64,000 bases of DNA from Acanthosoma haemorrhoidale (lineage: Eukaryota > Arthropoda > Insecta > Hemiptera > Acanthosomatidae), in NCBI GenBank assembly GCA_930367205.1, contig OV884011.1:172247226-172311225 (forward strand), written 5' to 3'. Position numbers and translations under genes: made by a program. The notes under the pieces are model-generated. The model saw nothing but the letters and a program-made list of their open reading frames with translations. It was not told where the DNA came from and made no database searches. Positions 1 through 12,589 of this stretch are shown one piece after another; position 1 is the stretch's first letter, and each line of letters begins with the position of its first letter.

Positions 1-51
1 CTTTCTCAAGCCACTTTCGCTCAGGATCTTCTCAGGTATTATAACGTTCAG

Positions 52-99
52 ATTATATATATATATAATATTTATTATATCTATATATATATATATATA
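52..99. repeat. (TA)n-rich microsatellite
   Basis: Nearly pure alternating A/T run that ends in the TA dinucleotide duplicated by the adjacent mariner insertion. The second mariner copy (13.68 kb) also sits at the end of a TA run. Confidence 0.9.
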
Positions 100-1308
100 C
101 GAGGGTGGTCTGAAAAGTTTCCGACCTCAATATGAAGATAGCAGCATTCGTAAATAAAAGCTAGTGAATTTCGTTGTTCATCTGTTGACAGTTACTCACC
201 AAAGTTTCAGCCATTTTTGACGCACAGTTGTTGTGTAACGGTAGTTTGAGTTAGTCGATGTGAGTGTTTTTATAAAAATGGACAAAATCGAGTATCAAGC
301 TGTCATTAAATATTTGTTTTTGAAAGGCAATACGCCTACGCAAATCAAATATGAGTTGGATTCTGTGTATGGGGACTCTGCACCATCATTTACCACAGAG
401 AAATTTTAGGCAACTGAATTTAAACGTGGTCGTAAGAGCTTGGGAGACGATGAACGTTCGGGACGTCCAAAAACTGCAACTACCGACGAAAACATCGCCA
501 AAGTTCACCAAATGGTGCTAGACAACCGCTGAATTAAAGTGAGAGAGATAGCAGAGGTTATGAACATGTCAAAAGAACGTGTTTGTCATATATTAAATCA
601 AGATTTAGAGATGAGAAAGCTGTCCGCGCGTTGGGTGCCGCGTTTGCTCACGTTAGACCAAAAACGTCTTCGAATGAACATTTCCAACGCTTTGTTGGCG
701 CAGTTTTGGCGCCGATTAATTACTGTGGATGAAACTTGGATACACCATTATACGCCCGAAACAAAAATACAGTTTAAACAATGGACTGCAAAGGGGGAAC
801 CGGCTCCAAAAAAAGCAAAAACTGTTTTTTTGGCAGGGAAAGTGATGGCGACTGTTTTTTGGGATAGTCATGGAGTTATTTTAATCGATTATCTTCAAAA
901 AGGAAAAACCATTACAGGAGCATACTACGCATCATTACTTGACAAGCTGGAGCCAGAACTTCGTCTCACACCTCAGCGGTTGCCATGGCGAAAATCCATG
1001 ACTTACGGTTTGAACTGCTTGACCATCTGCCTTACTCACCAGATCTAGCCTTAAGCGACTTCTTTTTGTTCCCTCATCTAAAAATTGCGCTCGGAGGACA
1101 GAGATTTTCGTCAAATGAAGATGCAATCACCTTCGTGAACGATTATTTTGCAGAGAAAAACGCCGAGTAATATTAGGACTGGTACATGATATGGGAGCAT
1201 CGCTGGGAGAAGTGTGTAGAGTAACAAGGAGACTATTTGAAAAAAAAAAAAAATTCTGAAAAAACGTCTTGTATGTTTGTTAGGTCAGAAATTTTTAGAC
1301 CACCCTCG
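100..1308 (+). mobile_element. mariner-family DNA transposon, copy 1 (1209 bp, inactive)
   Basis: The element begins CGAGGGTGGTCTGAAAAG at 100 and ends with the inverted counterpart at 1308, giving terminal inverted repeats of about 26-29 bp with a few mismatches. It is flanked by the TA target-site duplication expected of Tc1/mariner (98-99 and 1309-1310). Internally it carries one broken transposase reading frame. Compared with the copy at 13.68 kb it lacks two internal segments, 21 bp near position 703 and 58 bp near position 961, both shown directly by pairwise reading. The element cannot encode a working transposase, but its termini still look recognisable, so mobilisation in trans by a functional relative would be conceivable. 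Confidence 0.95.
278..1240 (+). pseudogene. mariner transposase pseudogene (copy 1)
   Basis: In the family this protein cuts and pastes the element: an N-terminal helix-turn-helix region binds the terminal repeats and a DD34D RNase H-like domain cuts DNA. The start is the ATG at 278 (MDKIEYQAV), the first in the frame that leads into recognisable transposase. The frame is broken by TAG at 407-409 where the family has Trp, by TGA at 530-532 at an Arg codon, by an in-frame 21-bp deletion near 703, by a frameshifting 58-bp deletion near 961, and by TAA at 1168-1170. The first catalytic Asp survives in VDETW. The 58-bp deletion removes the segment with the second Asp (HQDNAPSH in copy 2). The third lies in the shifted frame as SPDLALSDFF. 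The N-terminal DNA-binding region, absent from copy 2, is present here. Confidence 0.93.
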
Positions 1309-1310
1309 TA

Positions 1311-4300
1311 TACAATACTATACCTGGTAGTGGTATTGAGGTGGTCGTGTTATCACTACTAGGGGGTGAACCTCTTAACCTTAAATTCGGTTTTTTAATC
1401 ACTTGTGCTATTTTATTATTCAAGTGGCTATTCTATTTCTTTGTGTCTATTCAAAGAGTAATCATTTTATTTATTATATAATATAAGTACTTATACATGT
1501 AGGTGTGTATCAGCGGTAGAGAAAAATATTCCTTGAAAAATAACATTTTAATTATTTTACACTTAAGTTACAATACTAACTATTTAGAAAAGTGTTATAT
1601 TTTTTGATTGAATGAATTCTCGTTCATTTTAAAAATATCCTTAGTAGATTTCCTATCAACGTTTGCTAATTGCTTGGCTCTATAATACTTTAGTGGACCA
1701 AGCTGTATTACAGTGTATTTCAGTCCATTAGTGTAAGCTCAGGTAACGAAAGGATACTACAATCACTTCACAAATTCCAGCTAATGAAAACGAAAATGCT
1801 CTCTCAAAAATATTTTACGACGAATTTCCTAATTGCAAAATAATTATTACTTTAGTAACACGTTTGTTGACTGGTTCCCGACTATATTAATTGCCGGCTT
1901 CGTTCTGGGTTTTTTTTTGTGTTATTTTTTTATTAATGGTAATTTATAGGATTTTTTCCCCAGAATTTTATTTTAATAGTTTAGTCAACAGATTTTTTTT
2001 ACATACTATAACTAATCGACTACGTTGATGTTCATTAAAATCTATTCAAGCTAAAACTGGAGTTTAAAGGTCTGAGACGCAGTAATAATGTTTCTGCTGT
2101 TGCTTTAGAAACAATCGAAACGCCTATTATTGCAGAAAGCGCAGACATGCGCAATAATAATTCTTCCCTGCAATTCTACGCCAGAGCATATCAATTTTGT
2201 CTCAGTAAAAAAAAAAAAGCAAAAAGAACAGTATTAAGTAATTAAATTTACTTAATAATATTTATTTCAATTTATATATTTCCGACCGAATGTTATCACT
2301 ATAGTAATATTTATTATTTTAAAGGACGTTTTTATGTATAGTAAATTTTACAATATATAAAAATAATAATATTATTTATTATATAATGTAATACTAAAAT
2401 AATATAACAATGTAATATATATACAATAATGTAGCTAGTAGGGATGTGTAGTAGTGTAAGCTTTAACTGAAAGTTTTTAATATTCTTTACTTTATAGTGA
2501 AAGTCTCGTTGGGGGGGGGGGGATTCTGGTTAATCTGTCTTAGTATATTTTCCAGGATTTCACTAACTTTGGAATTTTTTGTTTTAGGGCATGTAGCGAT
2601 AAGGGTCATTGATGCCGCTATACACACAATAAGATTGGATTTCTTTGATAGGGTATAAACTATTATGACGACCAAAACAATAACAATCGAATTTCTAATT
2701 TGTTTTTTGGAACACCACGAAAGCCCAACGTATAAAAACTACATTTGAAAAACGCTTTTCAAGTAACGGATCACAGATGATGTCAGGCTTGATTTTGTTT
2801 TTTATATTTTTACTCTAATTCTCAATTGTTTAAAATAAAGGTGTAACCAAAAATTTTCACTTAAAAATTCCTTCTTTTTTTTTTTTTCATACTTGACTTC
2901 TCTTACAATTATCATCATTTAATTCGTATTAAGTTTCCTAACAAGATACATTGAATCAACAGGTGAAGTGCCAAATATAATGTAAGACTTTAAACAAAAA
3001 ACAGATGCCCGTAAAAGAGTGTCAGTGGAACATGGTGAGATACTTTCACCATTCTTTCTGTTTTCCATCAGCCCGAAGGCCAAGGAATCTCTTAAACAGA
3101 TTCGCTGGGTAAGGCAAATTGGCTTATGGAAACTCACTTACTCTGAAGGCTGTTCTTGAATGGAATAGGTATCAGTTTGACGCGGTCACGAGATAAGACG
3201 CATGAATATGTAGCGTGAAAAAACAAAAACATCCTCACTAAATAAATTTACAGAGCATAAAATTGTATTTAATACCCGGAGATTCGAGGAAATTTTGGGA
3301 CACGATTGTTTTTAAATAGGTTTTCGTGTTTTTTAATATAGATGACTAAAATTGTGCGGAATTTTATTTTTTGGTGTACATATAACAAAATGAAACAGAA
3401 TAAATTGGCCGAACAATATGGAGACGCATGTTATGCTGCTATGGGCTTCTACGTGTGCTTTTTCAGTATTTTTAATTACTATTATATCAATAATTTTTAT
3501 AATTATTAATGAAATCATAATGGTCGATGTCCTGGAAAGTTTTTTTTTTTCCAAAAAAAATACCAAGCATGCATTAGATTCTCAATAATATGTCACATTC
3601 ACAATACAATCAGTTATACAATGGAAATAATGTCTGCTGGATAACGAAATTCATTACTTTTTTTTAGCGGCCAGTTGATTTACAGAAACCAGATATCGTT
3701 ATTTAATGCGCCATGTTACTTCCTGTGTCGGTTATTGTAAACAACCCCTATTTAAATGCAAAATGTATGTAAAATTTAGCTGTTCAAATGGAGGAGTGTT
3801 ACGATTTGGGAAAAACATCACGTGAATGAATGGAAAACGCTTTTATTTAGTTTCATTAATAATTAATTTATTTTTGGGTAAAAAAAATCTAATTTATAGT
3901 AGGGTATGAAATCAATGATCTGGACGTTTTTAATATAATACTGATTATGCGTTAAAGAAGTGTTAAGTGTGATTACGTAATGTCATCAAACGTTTATTAG
4001 GATTTTTTTTCAACTTACCTCGCATTATAGTTTGAGTAAAAGTAAGCAGGGCTGCTACAAATAAAAACAACCCCCTGGAAAATAATGAATATTCCTTAAT
4101 AAGTTACCTAGAAATTAAAAAATCAATACTTTCTTATCGTATTAATTAGAGAAAAAACTATAGAAACCAGCATCCTGATTACTAATATTTATTAAATGTT
4201 GTTTTTGTATTATTACGAAAATGATTAAGTTATTATTACAGTCGTAAATTCGATATGACAACACAATATAAACACACAATTGTTTGATGCTTCAAATTGA

Positions 4301-5170
4301 TTTTTTTTTTCGTAACTCCGCACATGAATTTATTGTTTTAGTTTTTTTTATGACGACATTACTCGCCAAACAAGAACACCATGCTCTACTCTAGTCCCAC
4401 ATGGCAGGAAGTGGTTATAGATAGTATTTCGTAGGAGAACGATGTAAATAAAAACCATTATATATAGATAACTTAAATTCGTCAGTACAATAAAACAATG
4501 TTTGCAATTTCACACACATGGTAAAGTCAAATGGCGTACTGAGCTCAATGTGACATCACAATTCAAAAGGTGGAGGGGTTTGAGTAGTTCATTAAAGGGG
4601 CACATTTGAACTTATGCTGAAAACCACCGCATTGGAATGCTTTATACGATTCTATAATGCAAATTTTGAGGTTCTCCTGTTTATAATGACCACTAGTTAT
4701 TTCTTACCAATAAGCATACTCAATAAATAGTTTTCAAATGGCTTTTATATTTACTTTCTGGGAAAAAAAAACATGCTTCAATTTAAAATCGGGTGAAATA
4801 AATAATGTTTTCATTATGGTTCTAGTTGGAGAGAGTACATAAGTTGACAATGCTCTGACTGTGATATTGAGATAAAATAAAGAAAATTCGGTGATGAAAA
4901 GTGCAGCAAGAGTAGGAATCTTCAGCGTCATTGGAAACCACTCAAGTTCTTGACCTTTCGTTCCGTTTGAGTGTGAAATTGATTTAATGGCACGAAAATT
5001 ATATAAATTATTTCTCTTATTCTAATTAAATAAAAATAACAGTAATTACTTAAGTAAGGTATGTATTGATAATGTTTCAATGTTAAAGATTCTAAGAGTT
5101 CTAATTGTCACTACAACATTTCAATATAAATATGTTTGTTATTTAGTACAAGTAAGCATTTAATCAGAAA

Positions 5171-5205
<35 letters not shown>

Positions 5206-7654
5206 GATATAAATAAAATACACAGAGTAAATGTTTCAAATGCTAAAATTAAATAGTTCCCGCAATAAATCGTTTTGATTTCAAACCTTAGTACTATCAA
5301 CAATAATCTCCCATTTACGTAGGCTTCGCAGCATAGTAGCCATGCTTAGAATATTGCTTAAACCGTTTTTCGTAGATTATTCTATTATTCCGATTTAAGT
5401 TGAGAATTTCATATTAATTACGTCAATATCTCCGTTTAATAAGGTGGAATTATACCATTTCCAATAAATATGAATTATTATAAATCGTTATTCAAGAAAT
5501 GTAATTTTTTTCGTTTTGGATTTTAGGTTTTAAATAACACCTAATGTTCGTATTTCGTCAAAACTATTCTTTAGTTAGAAAGAGTTTCCAACCGCTCAAG
5601 CCTGTCCTCCTAAGGATATGACAATTATACAACAATAAAAACTTTTACAATATAACAGCTTACAGATTTAAAGATTAAAACATAAATTTAAAGATTAAAA
5701 TATAAATATATAAACAATACAAATCGTAAATAAAAGCATTAAAAATTAAAATTATGAGAATTACAATTATCACAGGACCAAGGCTCCAATATACAAATGT
5801 ATCGCCACTTAAATTGTTGTTAAATGGTGTTTTATTGAGCTGGTCGTTTTATGGTGGTGAGTGTTGTTCAATCAACTATACAATTAGTGCATATAAGGAT
5901 TTTGGCATTTATATTTTCAAATAATACCTTCTAATTTAATTTATAACTGCTTTTATTATCTACATTTTCACGTTATTATGTTGCATAATTGTCATAACCT
6001 AAACATGGCAGTCGTGGGCTGTTGAAATCACTTGCTAATTGAACAATATTTGTTGATGAGAAACAGGAATTGGTGATGTTTAAAACCTAAATGATACCAT
6101 AACATGCAATCTAACAGCATCTATACTATATTTAATTGATATTTATATAAAATAAAATATTCTGTTTTGTATTAGTTTCACAGTATTTTTTCTATATTTA
6201 AATATCAAATGTTTAATATGATAAAGTTTACACAAGTGTACCTGTTCTACCCAGCTGTGTTTATCATGACCTATCCAAACAGGAGTTTCCTGTTTGATAT
6301 ATATATTTCTGTTTGTGCCTCTTCGCTAATAAAGCTGTATTTAAATTTGCCTTTTCGTGCCGTGTTGACCTTCGATGGAATACAATCGTAATTGGTCGAA
6401 CGGCAGGAAGTCGGGGAATAATTGAAAAGTCTATTCCTCGATAGCTAATCGAATAACAAATTCGCCCTAGCGTCCATAAGCACTATCAATATTTACCAGA
6501 TATACAATAATTATTCTAACAATGGAAAATATGCCTGCTACAATAAGAAAATATGTTAATATGTTATTTTAAATATGTTAGGGGGGATCCACGGACACTT
6601 CCATAGCATGTGGTATTGGGTATGTAAACATTTTGATGACTTGTTTAATGCAATTTTGTAATTATAGTCCCAAAACCGTTTGGCTAATGATACCTGTTAT
6701 AATCATGATCGCGATGAGGAATCTCTTATTTCGTAATTACTAAATAATTCATCATTACGTTTTTAATTAGGTCGCTTTTATTTATTAAATAAACTAATTT
6801 TATACTAAGTAATAATAAATATTTACAAAATCTAAAGGCGCGAACATGATGACAATGATAGTTCAAAAGACCTTTTGTAATTATATTTTTAAATTGCTCA
6901 ACAAAGCTAACTTATTAAGGAGACCACGATCGTTAACTTGATACCCTACTCAAGATTTTAGAAAAAATATTATCAAGTAATTTATTAATTATCGATTCTT
7001 GGCGTTTTTGTTTTACTCGTGAACGTCAACATCTTCGCGGGCACCACACAAAAAAAATAAATATAAGGGTTTCGGTTTTTGAAATAAATAGTTGAACTTA
7101 CAAAATCGGTTGTAGTATTTGATGTAACATTAAAATACACTACCAAAGGTTTCTAAAATCTAACATATAACTAGAAATAAACAAAAGGAAGGGAGATTAT
7201 GAGGTAGTTAAATTTCCTCGGCGCAAACACGATAATCATTTTTACACTGAGAAGAAAAAAATACGGCTACCCGGCAGATTTGTACGGATTTCCAATCAAT
7301 TTGTTATTAACGTCCCCACATACATTTAGAAAAAATAACAGGCCATTTAAACACATCAGAAATACTAAAAGTATAAATTAAATAAAAATCAGTGGCATTT
7401 AAAAAAAGTAATTTGAAATTAACACAAAAAGGTTAGTATACGCCTTTTGCATTCCACGGGCACTGACCTAATAAGGTACGATATTTTCGTTTTCTTCCGC
7501 TAGAGCAACCCTTAACTCCTGAAGCTGTTCTGGTAAAGTAGGATGTCTCTTTATTCGTTTTGGCAACTTACCTCATAGATATACAATAGGGTTTTGATAT
7601 CGACTACATCGGATTTAAGCGTTCTCCAGGTAGCGGGAAACAATTTTTTTCAAC
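1311..7654. other. AT-rich interval with no recognised gene
   Basis: No transposon, RNA gene or convincing coding region was seen. The longest open frames are 60-77 codons, with no motif. Small features are a G12 run at 2511-2522, two copies of ATTTAAAGATTAAAA 20 bp apart (5666-5680 and 5686-5700), and a (TA)n run at 5174-5202. On the minus strand a 36-nt segment just above position 4020 lies between an acceptor-like TTTTTATTTGTAG and a donor-like GAG|GTAAGT, but nothing else supports an exon. Confidence 0.6.
5174..5202. repeat. (TA)n microsatellite
   Basis: Uninterrupted alternating A/T run of about 29 bp. No element abuts it. Confidence 0.95.
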
Positions 7655-7885
7655 AACATTTTCAGATGAATCCCCTATATTGTTTGGGATCACCTGACTG
7701 CTGGAAAAGAGTTTGAAGATGAATTAACGAGTGATATATGCCTGCAACCTTTTCACAAAGAAGGTAAAGGAGAAGTTATAATTTGGGTTGGGATTAATGT
7801 TGGAAAGCTAGGGCAGAATCAAGTTATAGAAGCATCTAAAGCAGATGCTGGCTACACAGAGGTCATTTTGTTGGAGGATGTTTAA
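7655..7885 (+). pseudogene. Tc1-like transposase fragment
   Basis: Three short signatures occur in the order known for Tc1-like transposases. TTFSDES at about 7656-7676 matches the block holding the first catalytic Asp (GAT at 7665). GEVIIWVGI near 7770-7800 matches the G-x-V-M-V-W-G block. ADAGYTEV with a following acidic stretch near 7840-7880 matches the A-x-x-Y-x-x-I-L-x-E block. The first signature is in a different frame from the other two, and a stop separates them, so this is a decayed remnant. The second and third catalytic residues and the terminal inverted repeats were not found. The family assignment rests on motif order only. Confidence 0.5.
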
Positions 7886-9056
7886 TTTTCATCACACGTT
7901 GGTTATGAATTTCGTATATGGACGATATTATACAGCAAGAATTGTTTTGTATTTTGCTTTGTCTTCTATTTTTATTACGTTCCGCCAATGAATATATTCG
8001 TTTATTTTTCTTTATTGAATCTTGCTTTGTTTTTTTCTTCATCGGGTGCTGCTATATCCGTCTGCTAACATTTTTCTTTACCTATACTTCATTATTATTG
8101 ACAGAGAATGATGGTCCAAGAGTTTCCATACTTCCGTATGCCTATCTACCTACTTCTGATTCTACGTTTGTTGAATAATAGACTAAGGGTTCAGACTTCT
8201 GCAGGAAACATGAAGTAGTTTTACTATGGGCGAGGCTCAACTGATGGATTTTATTACATCGCTTGACGGCCAACCCAGCTAGTGCTACAGTTACCAACAG
8301 CTCGAACCCTTGAGGATGACAGCTCAGTTCGTCGGAAACGTTTGGGTATAGATCAATAAAGCTGTAAAGATACATAAGGATATAACACCTTCATAATACA
8401 CACCGGATGTGTACCGGCAACTAACCGTAAGTAATAAATAAAAAATCTTTATAATGATGTATTATTTATCATCTTCTAAGGAGGTAATATAGTTCTTTGA
8501 TCATGTCACGAACATCACCTGATGGTCATACCTTTTGGAGTGAATGAAGTCTATTTATTCGTTTTCTGCTTTTGGCACGGCCTCATAACCGGTTCATTAA
8601 TTTTGAACAGCTTTTGAACCACTGTTCAGTTCCTGCTCTTAAAAGTTGGCGTTTCCCGGTTGATTTCCACTGGCTACTATTCAATGGCCGTATAACATTA
8701 CGCAAGAGTCACGCCTGTCTTCAGCGGTAACGCAATCTATCCTCAGATTGTCTGCGACTCGAGACAACCTTGCCCCGGTCAGTTACAGCGCGGCGACGGG
8801 CCCCTGTCAGATGATATCCTTTCACTTCAAAGTCGGCAATAAGCTCAGCTCGATCGACCGTTCGTCTGTCCGGGGCACTCTTAAGTTCTTCCTTAGTTTG
8901 GATGATAGGCTTATCAAAGTTCTTGTTTTTTTATTGCCTCTATAATAAGCAAGAAACAAAAACTCTAATGATTTTATCACAATGTTCTCTAGTGTTATAG
9001 CAAGCCTCTGGTTTAAAAATGTATAGACTAAACGCACATATTTTGTCTTCATACAC
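7886..9056. other. Non-coding interval with a GC-balanced block at about 8470-8900
   Basis: The segment from about 8470 to 8900 is clearly less AT-rich than its surroundings (for example around CGCGGCGACGGGCCCC at 8790). It carries overlapping open frames on both strands of up to about 78 codons, none of which I recognise. It could be an old transposon, a conserved non-coding element or an exon of an unrecognised gene. The rest of the interval is ordinary AT-rich DNA. Confidence 0.5.
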
Positions 9057-9067
9057 AATTATATATT
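9057..9067. repeat. Target-site duplication, LINE copy A1 (3' side)
   Basis: AATTATATATT here is repeated at 10100-10110 on the other side of the LINE fragment. It is 11 bp with no mismatch, although AT-rich. The pair sets the limits of the insertion. Confidence 0.75.
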
Positions 9068-10099
9068 TATATATAAACAACTTTATTAAGATAAAATTAC
9101 AATCTGCCTCAATACTTAATAGGCAATAAATAATTGAGATAAATGTTTTCATTCATACCATATTTACAATTCATCATTCACTCGCACATTCATACAATAT
9201 TTACAAACAGCCCAGGGGCCCCCCAAGTCCTCATAGTTGTTGCCTCCCTCGCATGCGAAAGAGGAAGCGGAGTCTTGGGAAGTCCCACCAGCCACGTCAC
9301 TGGATACGAGCCAGTACAGGCTGACGAAGAGCGTGAGAGCCACATACGCTCAGGACATGATTGGAGAAACTGTCCATTGCCAGGACTCCCACTGTTGTGC
9401 ATTTATAGGAGGTCACTAGGCCACTGCCGTTTCAGTCTCCGAGGAGGATTATAGGGATGAGTGGAGCAGTGCAATGACTGTGCTACGGAATTAGGGTGGT
9501 TGGATAGGTTACTATGGAATTTCATGAATTTGGAAGGGATGAGTTCAAGTATGCAGGGTATGTTAATATCATTATGAAGGATTTTGTTGCTGACGTAATA
9601 GGGGGCATTTACTATTGTTCTCAGGACTTTTGATTGAAAGGATTGGATACGCTTGATGTTCGACTTTTTTGCTGTCCCCCATAGCTCTAGTCCGTATGTC
9701 CAGATGGGCTTAGGTATAACTTTGTAAATAAGTAGTTTATTTTCTATTGAGAGATGGGATGTCCTTCGAAGTAGTCTGTGCAGTTGTCCAAAGCGTCTGT
9801 TTAAATCTTGTCTTTTTAGCCTCGTGTGTGGGTTCTATGTCAGTCTTTGTCGAGATGGAAGCCTAAATACCGTACTGTCTCAGACACAGGGAGAGGAATC
9901 GAATTTAAAAAGACTAGTGAACAGGACTTGCGGCAGAGGGTAAAGGTTATGTGGGAACATTTTGCTTAATTGACCTTGATTCGCCATTGGTTGCACCAAT
10001 ACTCGTTTTCATCAAGGTGTTTTTGAAGGTTTTGGGATGCCATGGCGGGGTCTGGGTGGGATGACAAGACTGCAGTGTTATCTGCAAACTATTATTGCA
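9068..10099 (-). mobile_element. Jockey-like LINE copy A1, 5'-truncated
   Basis: The copy lies on the minus strand. The conserved 3' end (AATAAAG at 9081-9087, preceded by the block complementary to TTACAATCTGCC) is followed by a 13-nt tail and then the 11-bp duplication. Upstream it holds 3' UTR and the C-terminal part of ORF2, recognisable by comparison with copies A2 and A6 (for example LQKHLDE, YWCNQWRIKVN and RYLGFHLDKD). It is truncated just after the segment that corresponds to the RT active-site region. Its 3' UTR resembles copy A5 more than A2, A3 or A6, because both carry a GCCTCCCTCGC-like insert where the others have CCACCGCGAAGAG. Confidence 0.9.
9470..10090 (-). pseudogene. LINE ORF2 C-terminal remnant (copy A1)
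   Basis: This is a decayed reverse-transcriptase C-terminus. Matches to the A6 protein run from just after the FADD active-site region through the thumb-like segment to the end, but with frameshifts (one is obvious at the LDKRLTW block) and stop codons, including one in KVN*AKC. It is older and more diverged than copies A2 and A6. Confidence 0.75.
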
Positions 10100-10110
10100 A
10101 ATTATATATT

Positions 10111-11821
10111 AATATTAACGCGCACATTCGTTAGCACACTCAGCCGTTTTTAAGTGGTGCAACAACATAAAACAAACAGAGCTGTTCACTATCGTGCCAA
10201 ATAAAACTGTACATTATTGCACCAAACAATAATTCCCAGTTAAAAAAAAAAATGTGTTTACACCACAATAATAAATCTACGTACTAAATTCAAATAAATA
10301 GTATGACGATCATACGTGTTGTAAAGCTATAGTGTTCTTTTTTATTTTAGACAATAGGTTCTAAAACTCCCCTAATTCAGGAGATAGGTAACAACAGCAA
10401 AAATTCCTTCAAAAGATACATAATTGAATATAACTGAAAAAGCAATGTGTTGCTAAATTAGAAATTTTCTGTTTCATTCAAGGATTCCGACCAATCCAAG
10501 TACGAAATAAATTAAATTTTTTTACGGTACCTAAAATTAAAAATAACTTTGGATATCCAAAAAAAGAATCGAAGATTATAATCACTGTAAATATCTTTAT
10601 TACATTGTGAATAGTCTTATAAAACTTGTAAACATTTCTATCTAATTTGCAAGCATGGCTTTCATTTAATTTGTAAACATATTTTAGATTTTATTTATAA
10701 ATAAGGTTTTGGTTTTTTTAGTCTTCGATAGGTTTTATTTTTTTTCCTGTGTGTCATTTTACTGTGTGAGTATATCATATTGTTATAGCCAATTCAATAA
10801 CATGGGAAGGATACCGGAGCATGTGCTAACAAGTGTAATTGTAAATAAACTTTGGTACCTCTCTCTGTTATCGTTTTTGGGTTATTATAATGTTTTAATT
10901 TTTGCTCTGACTCGTTGTTGCTACTTTTTACAATAGTACCCTGTTTCATGGTCACTCCTAACACTACGTACTTGGTAACTCAGAGGAGCTGTGTTTCATA
11001 TTTAGTTCATTTAATATTAAGTCTAGTTTAATTTCCGCAATTTCACTAAAATACATTGAATCGGTGTTAATATCGATCGTCTTCCTGTGTGTTTCTTGAC
11101 ATATCTTAAATGCCAAATGGGTCCAAATTTTGATCTTAGTAATTGTACATTAACCGGAAATAATGTATTTGAGACGGTGTGAAATCTGTGATGTTATAGC
11201 TTGATTAAATAAATTTAGCAACACAGATCTAGGCTCAATTTTCTTTGGTACATCCTTCTTTATCCATAATCATTATAATGGTTGAATAGGTTTTAGCGAA
11301 CTTCACACCACTGCATTTTAGGAATACACCATATTTATCGCTCACTACCAGAAGAATTTTTATTGTTCACTTTTTTTGAATGATCCAATATTTCGATTGA
11401 CTCTATCTTATGTAACATCCCTATACTGTTAGAAGTATCTTCAACTCCATTTAAGAATTCTTCTGCATACATCAACAATACATTTTATTTCGAGATAAAT
11501 ATTATCGATTCCATAACTACAAGATTACTAAATAATTACTTGATAACTAAAACAATATTTTTCTATGGCATTATTCTAGTAAAAAAATCCATGCTAATAG
11601 AAAAACATTTCTGAATTATATATTACGCCCTTAGCTCTCAAGTTTCGATAATTTATCTATTAATATTGATTATCGCTTAAAAAATATCTATACTATAATT
11701 TGCTTTGGGATACTTCGTGCCACTTAACTATCGAAGCGTATTGTTAGAAACTTCTTTTCTATTATTAGAACTTTTCTGATGTTGGCATGGCTGACAAGGC
11801 TCCAACTGGGTGCTGCGTAAT
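10111..11821. other. AT-rich interval, nothing recognised
   Basis: Only short open frames, the longest about 75 codons at 10709-10936 and rich in Phe and Tyr. No family motif, repeat match or RNA gene was seen. Confidence 0.6.
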
Positions 11822-12299
11822 GTAAAAACAGCAGTAATGTGGGCTTCAATAACAAATAGTAAACTTAATAATCTCTTCACCGTGATAACTTTTATATTTG
11901 AACTCCAATTACAAGAAATCCGTTTTAAATTTTAGGAGTTAGTGCGTTTTAAAGTGGGAAGATACATGAGAGGGCACCGGGAAGGCTGTTAGTAGCTAAA
12001 ATGATTATCATAAAACATGACGGACCGGGACGAGCCTTCACAGCTTGACAACGTACTAGTGGTTCCGCGGTTGTCAGCTCCACGCAGGCCCGCTCACACA
12101 CACGCTGCTTGGACGTTTACAATTGACAGCATGTCTGTCACTGTTGTGAAGCAATGACTGGCATAGCGTCAGGCTGCATTTTAGAGTGTTTAGGGGTAAT
12201 TTCGTCGAATTCAATAATGCTTATTCCGAAGAGAGAGGCTGAAAATTCGTCCATGAATGTGTCTTTTGCCATATAACACTATAGTAAAAACAGCAGTAA
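11822..12299. repeat. 446-bp block bracketed by a 16-bp perfect direct repeat
   Basis: GTAAAAACAGCAGTAA occurs at 11822-11837 and again at 12284-12299. The enclosed 446 bp contains the most GC-rich part of this neighbourhood (about 12020-12170). A perfect 16-bp repeat so close by is unlikely by chance and looks like a target-site duplication around an insertion made by LINE machinery. The block has no poly(A), no ORF and no SINE boxes that I recognise. Confidence 0.5.
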
Positions 12300-12589
12300 C
12301 ATTAGTGTCATAATTTACAGAAATTGCAGTGAACTGGTTGAAATGATCCCCGAATCAGTTTTCTACCATTCATATAACATCGGTTTAACTGCGCGCTTAA
12401 GGTTTGATGTGGCTTTTATGATCCTTACTTTGTTCTTATCGATTCTAGGCTACTACCTGGAGCCACGAGGTTAAGTCCTGTTGTGAGAAAATGCCCAGGT
12501 CCAACTTTCTGTCATTTCTTCAAACTTAGCTCAAGATAAAAAATTGTCACAACAAAAGACAATCACATACACGGCATTGGCCACGGGGC

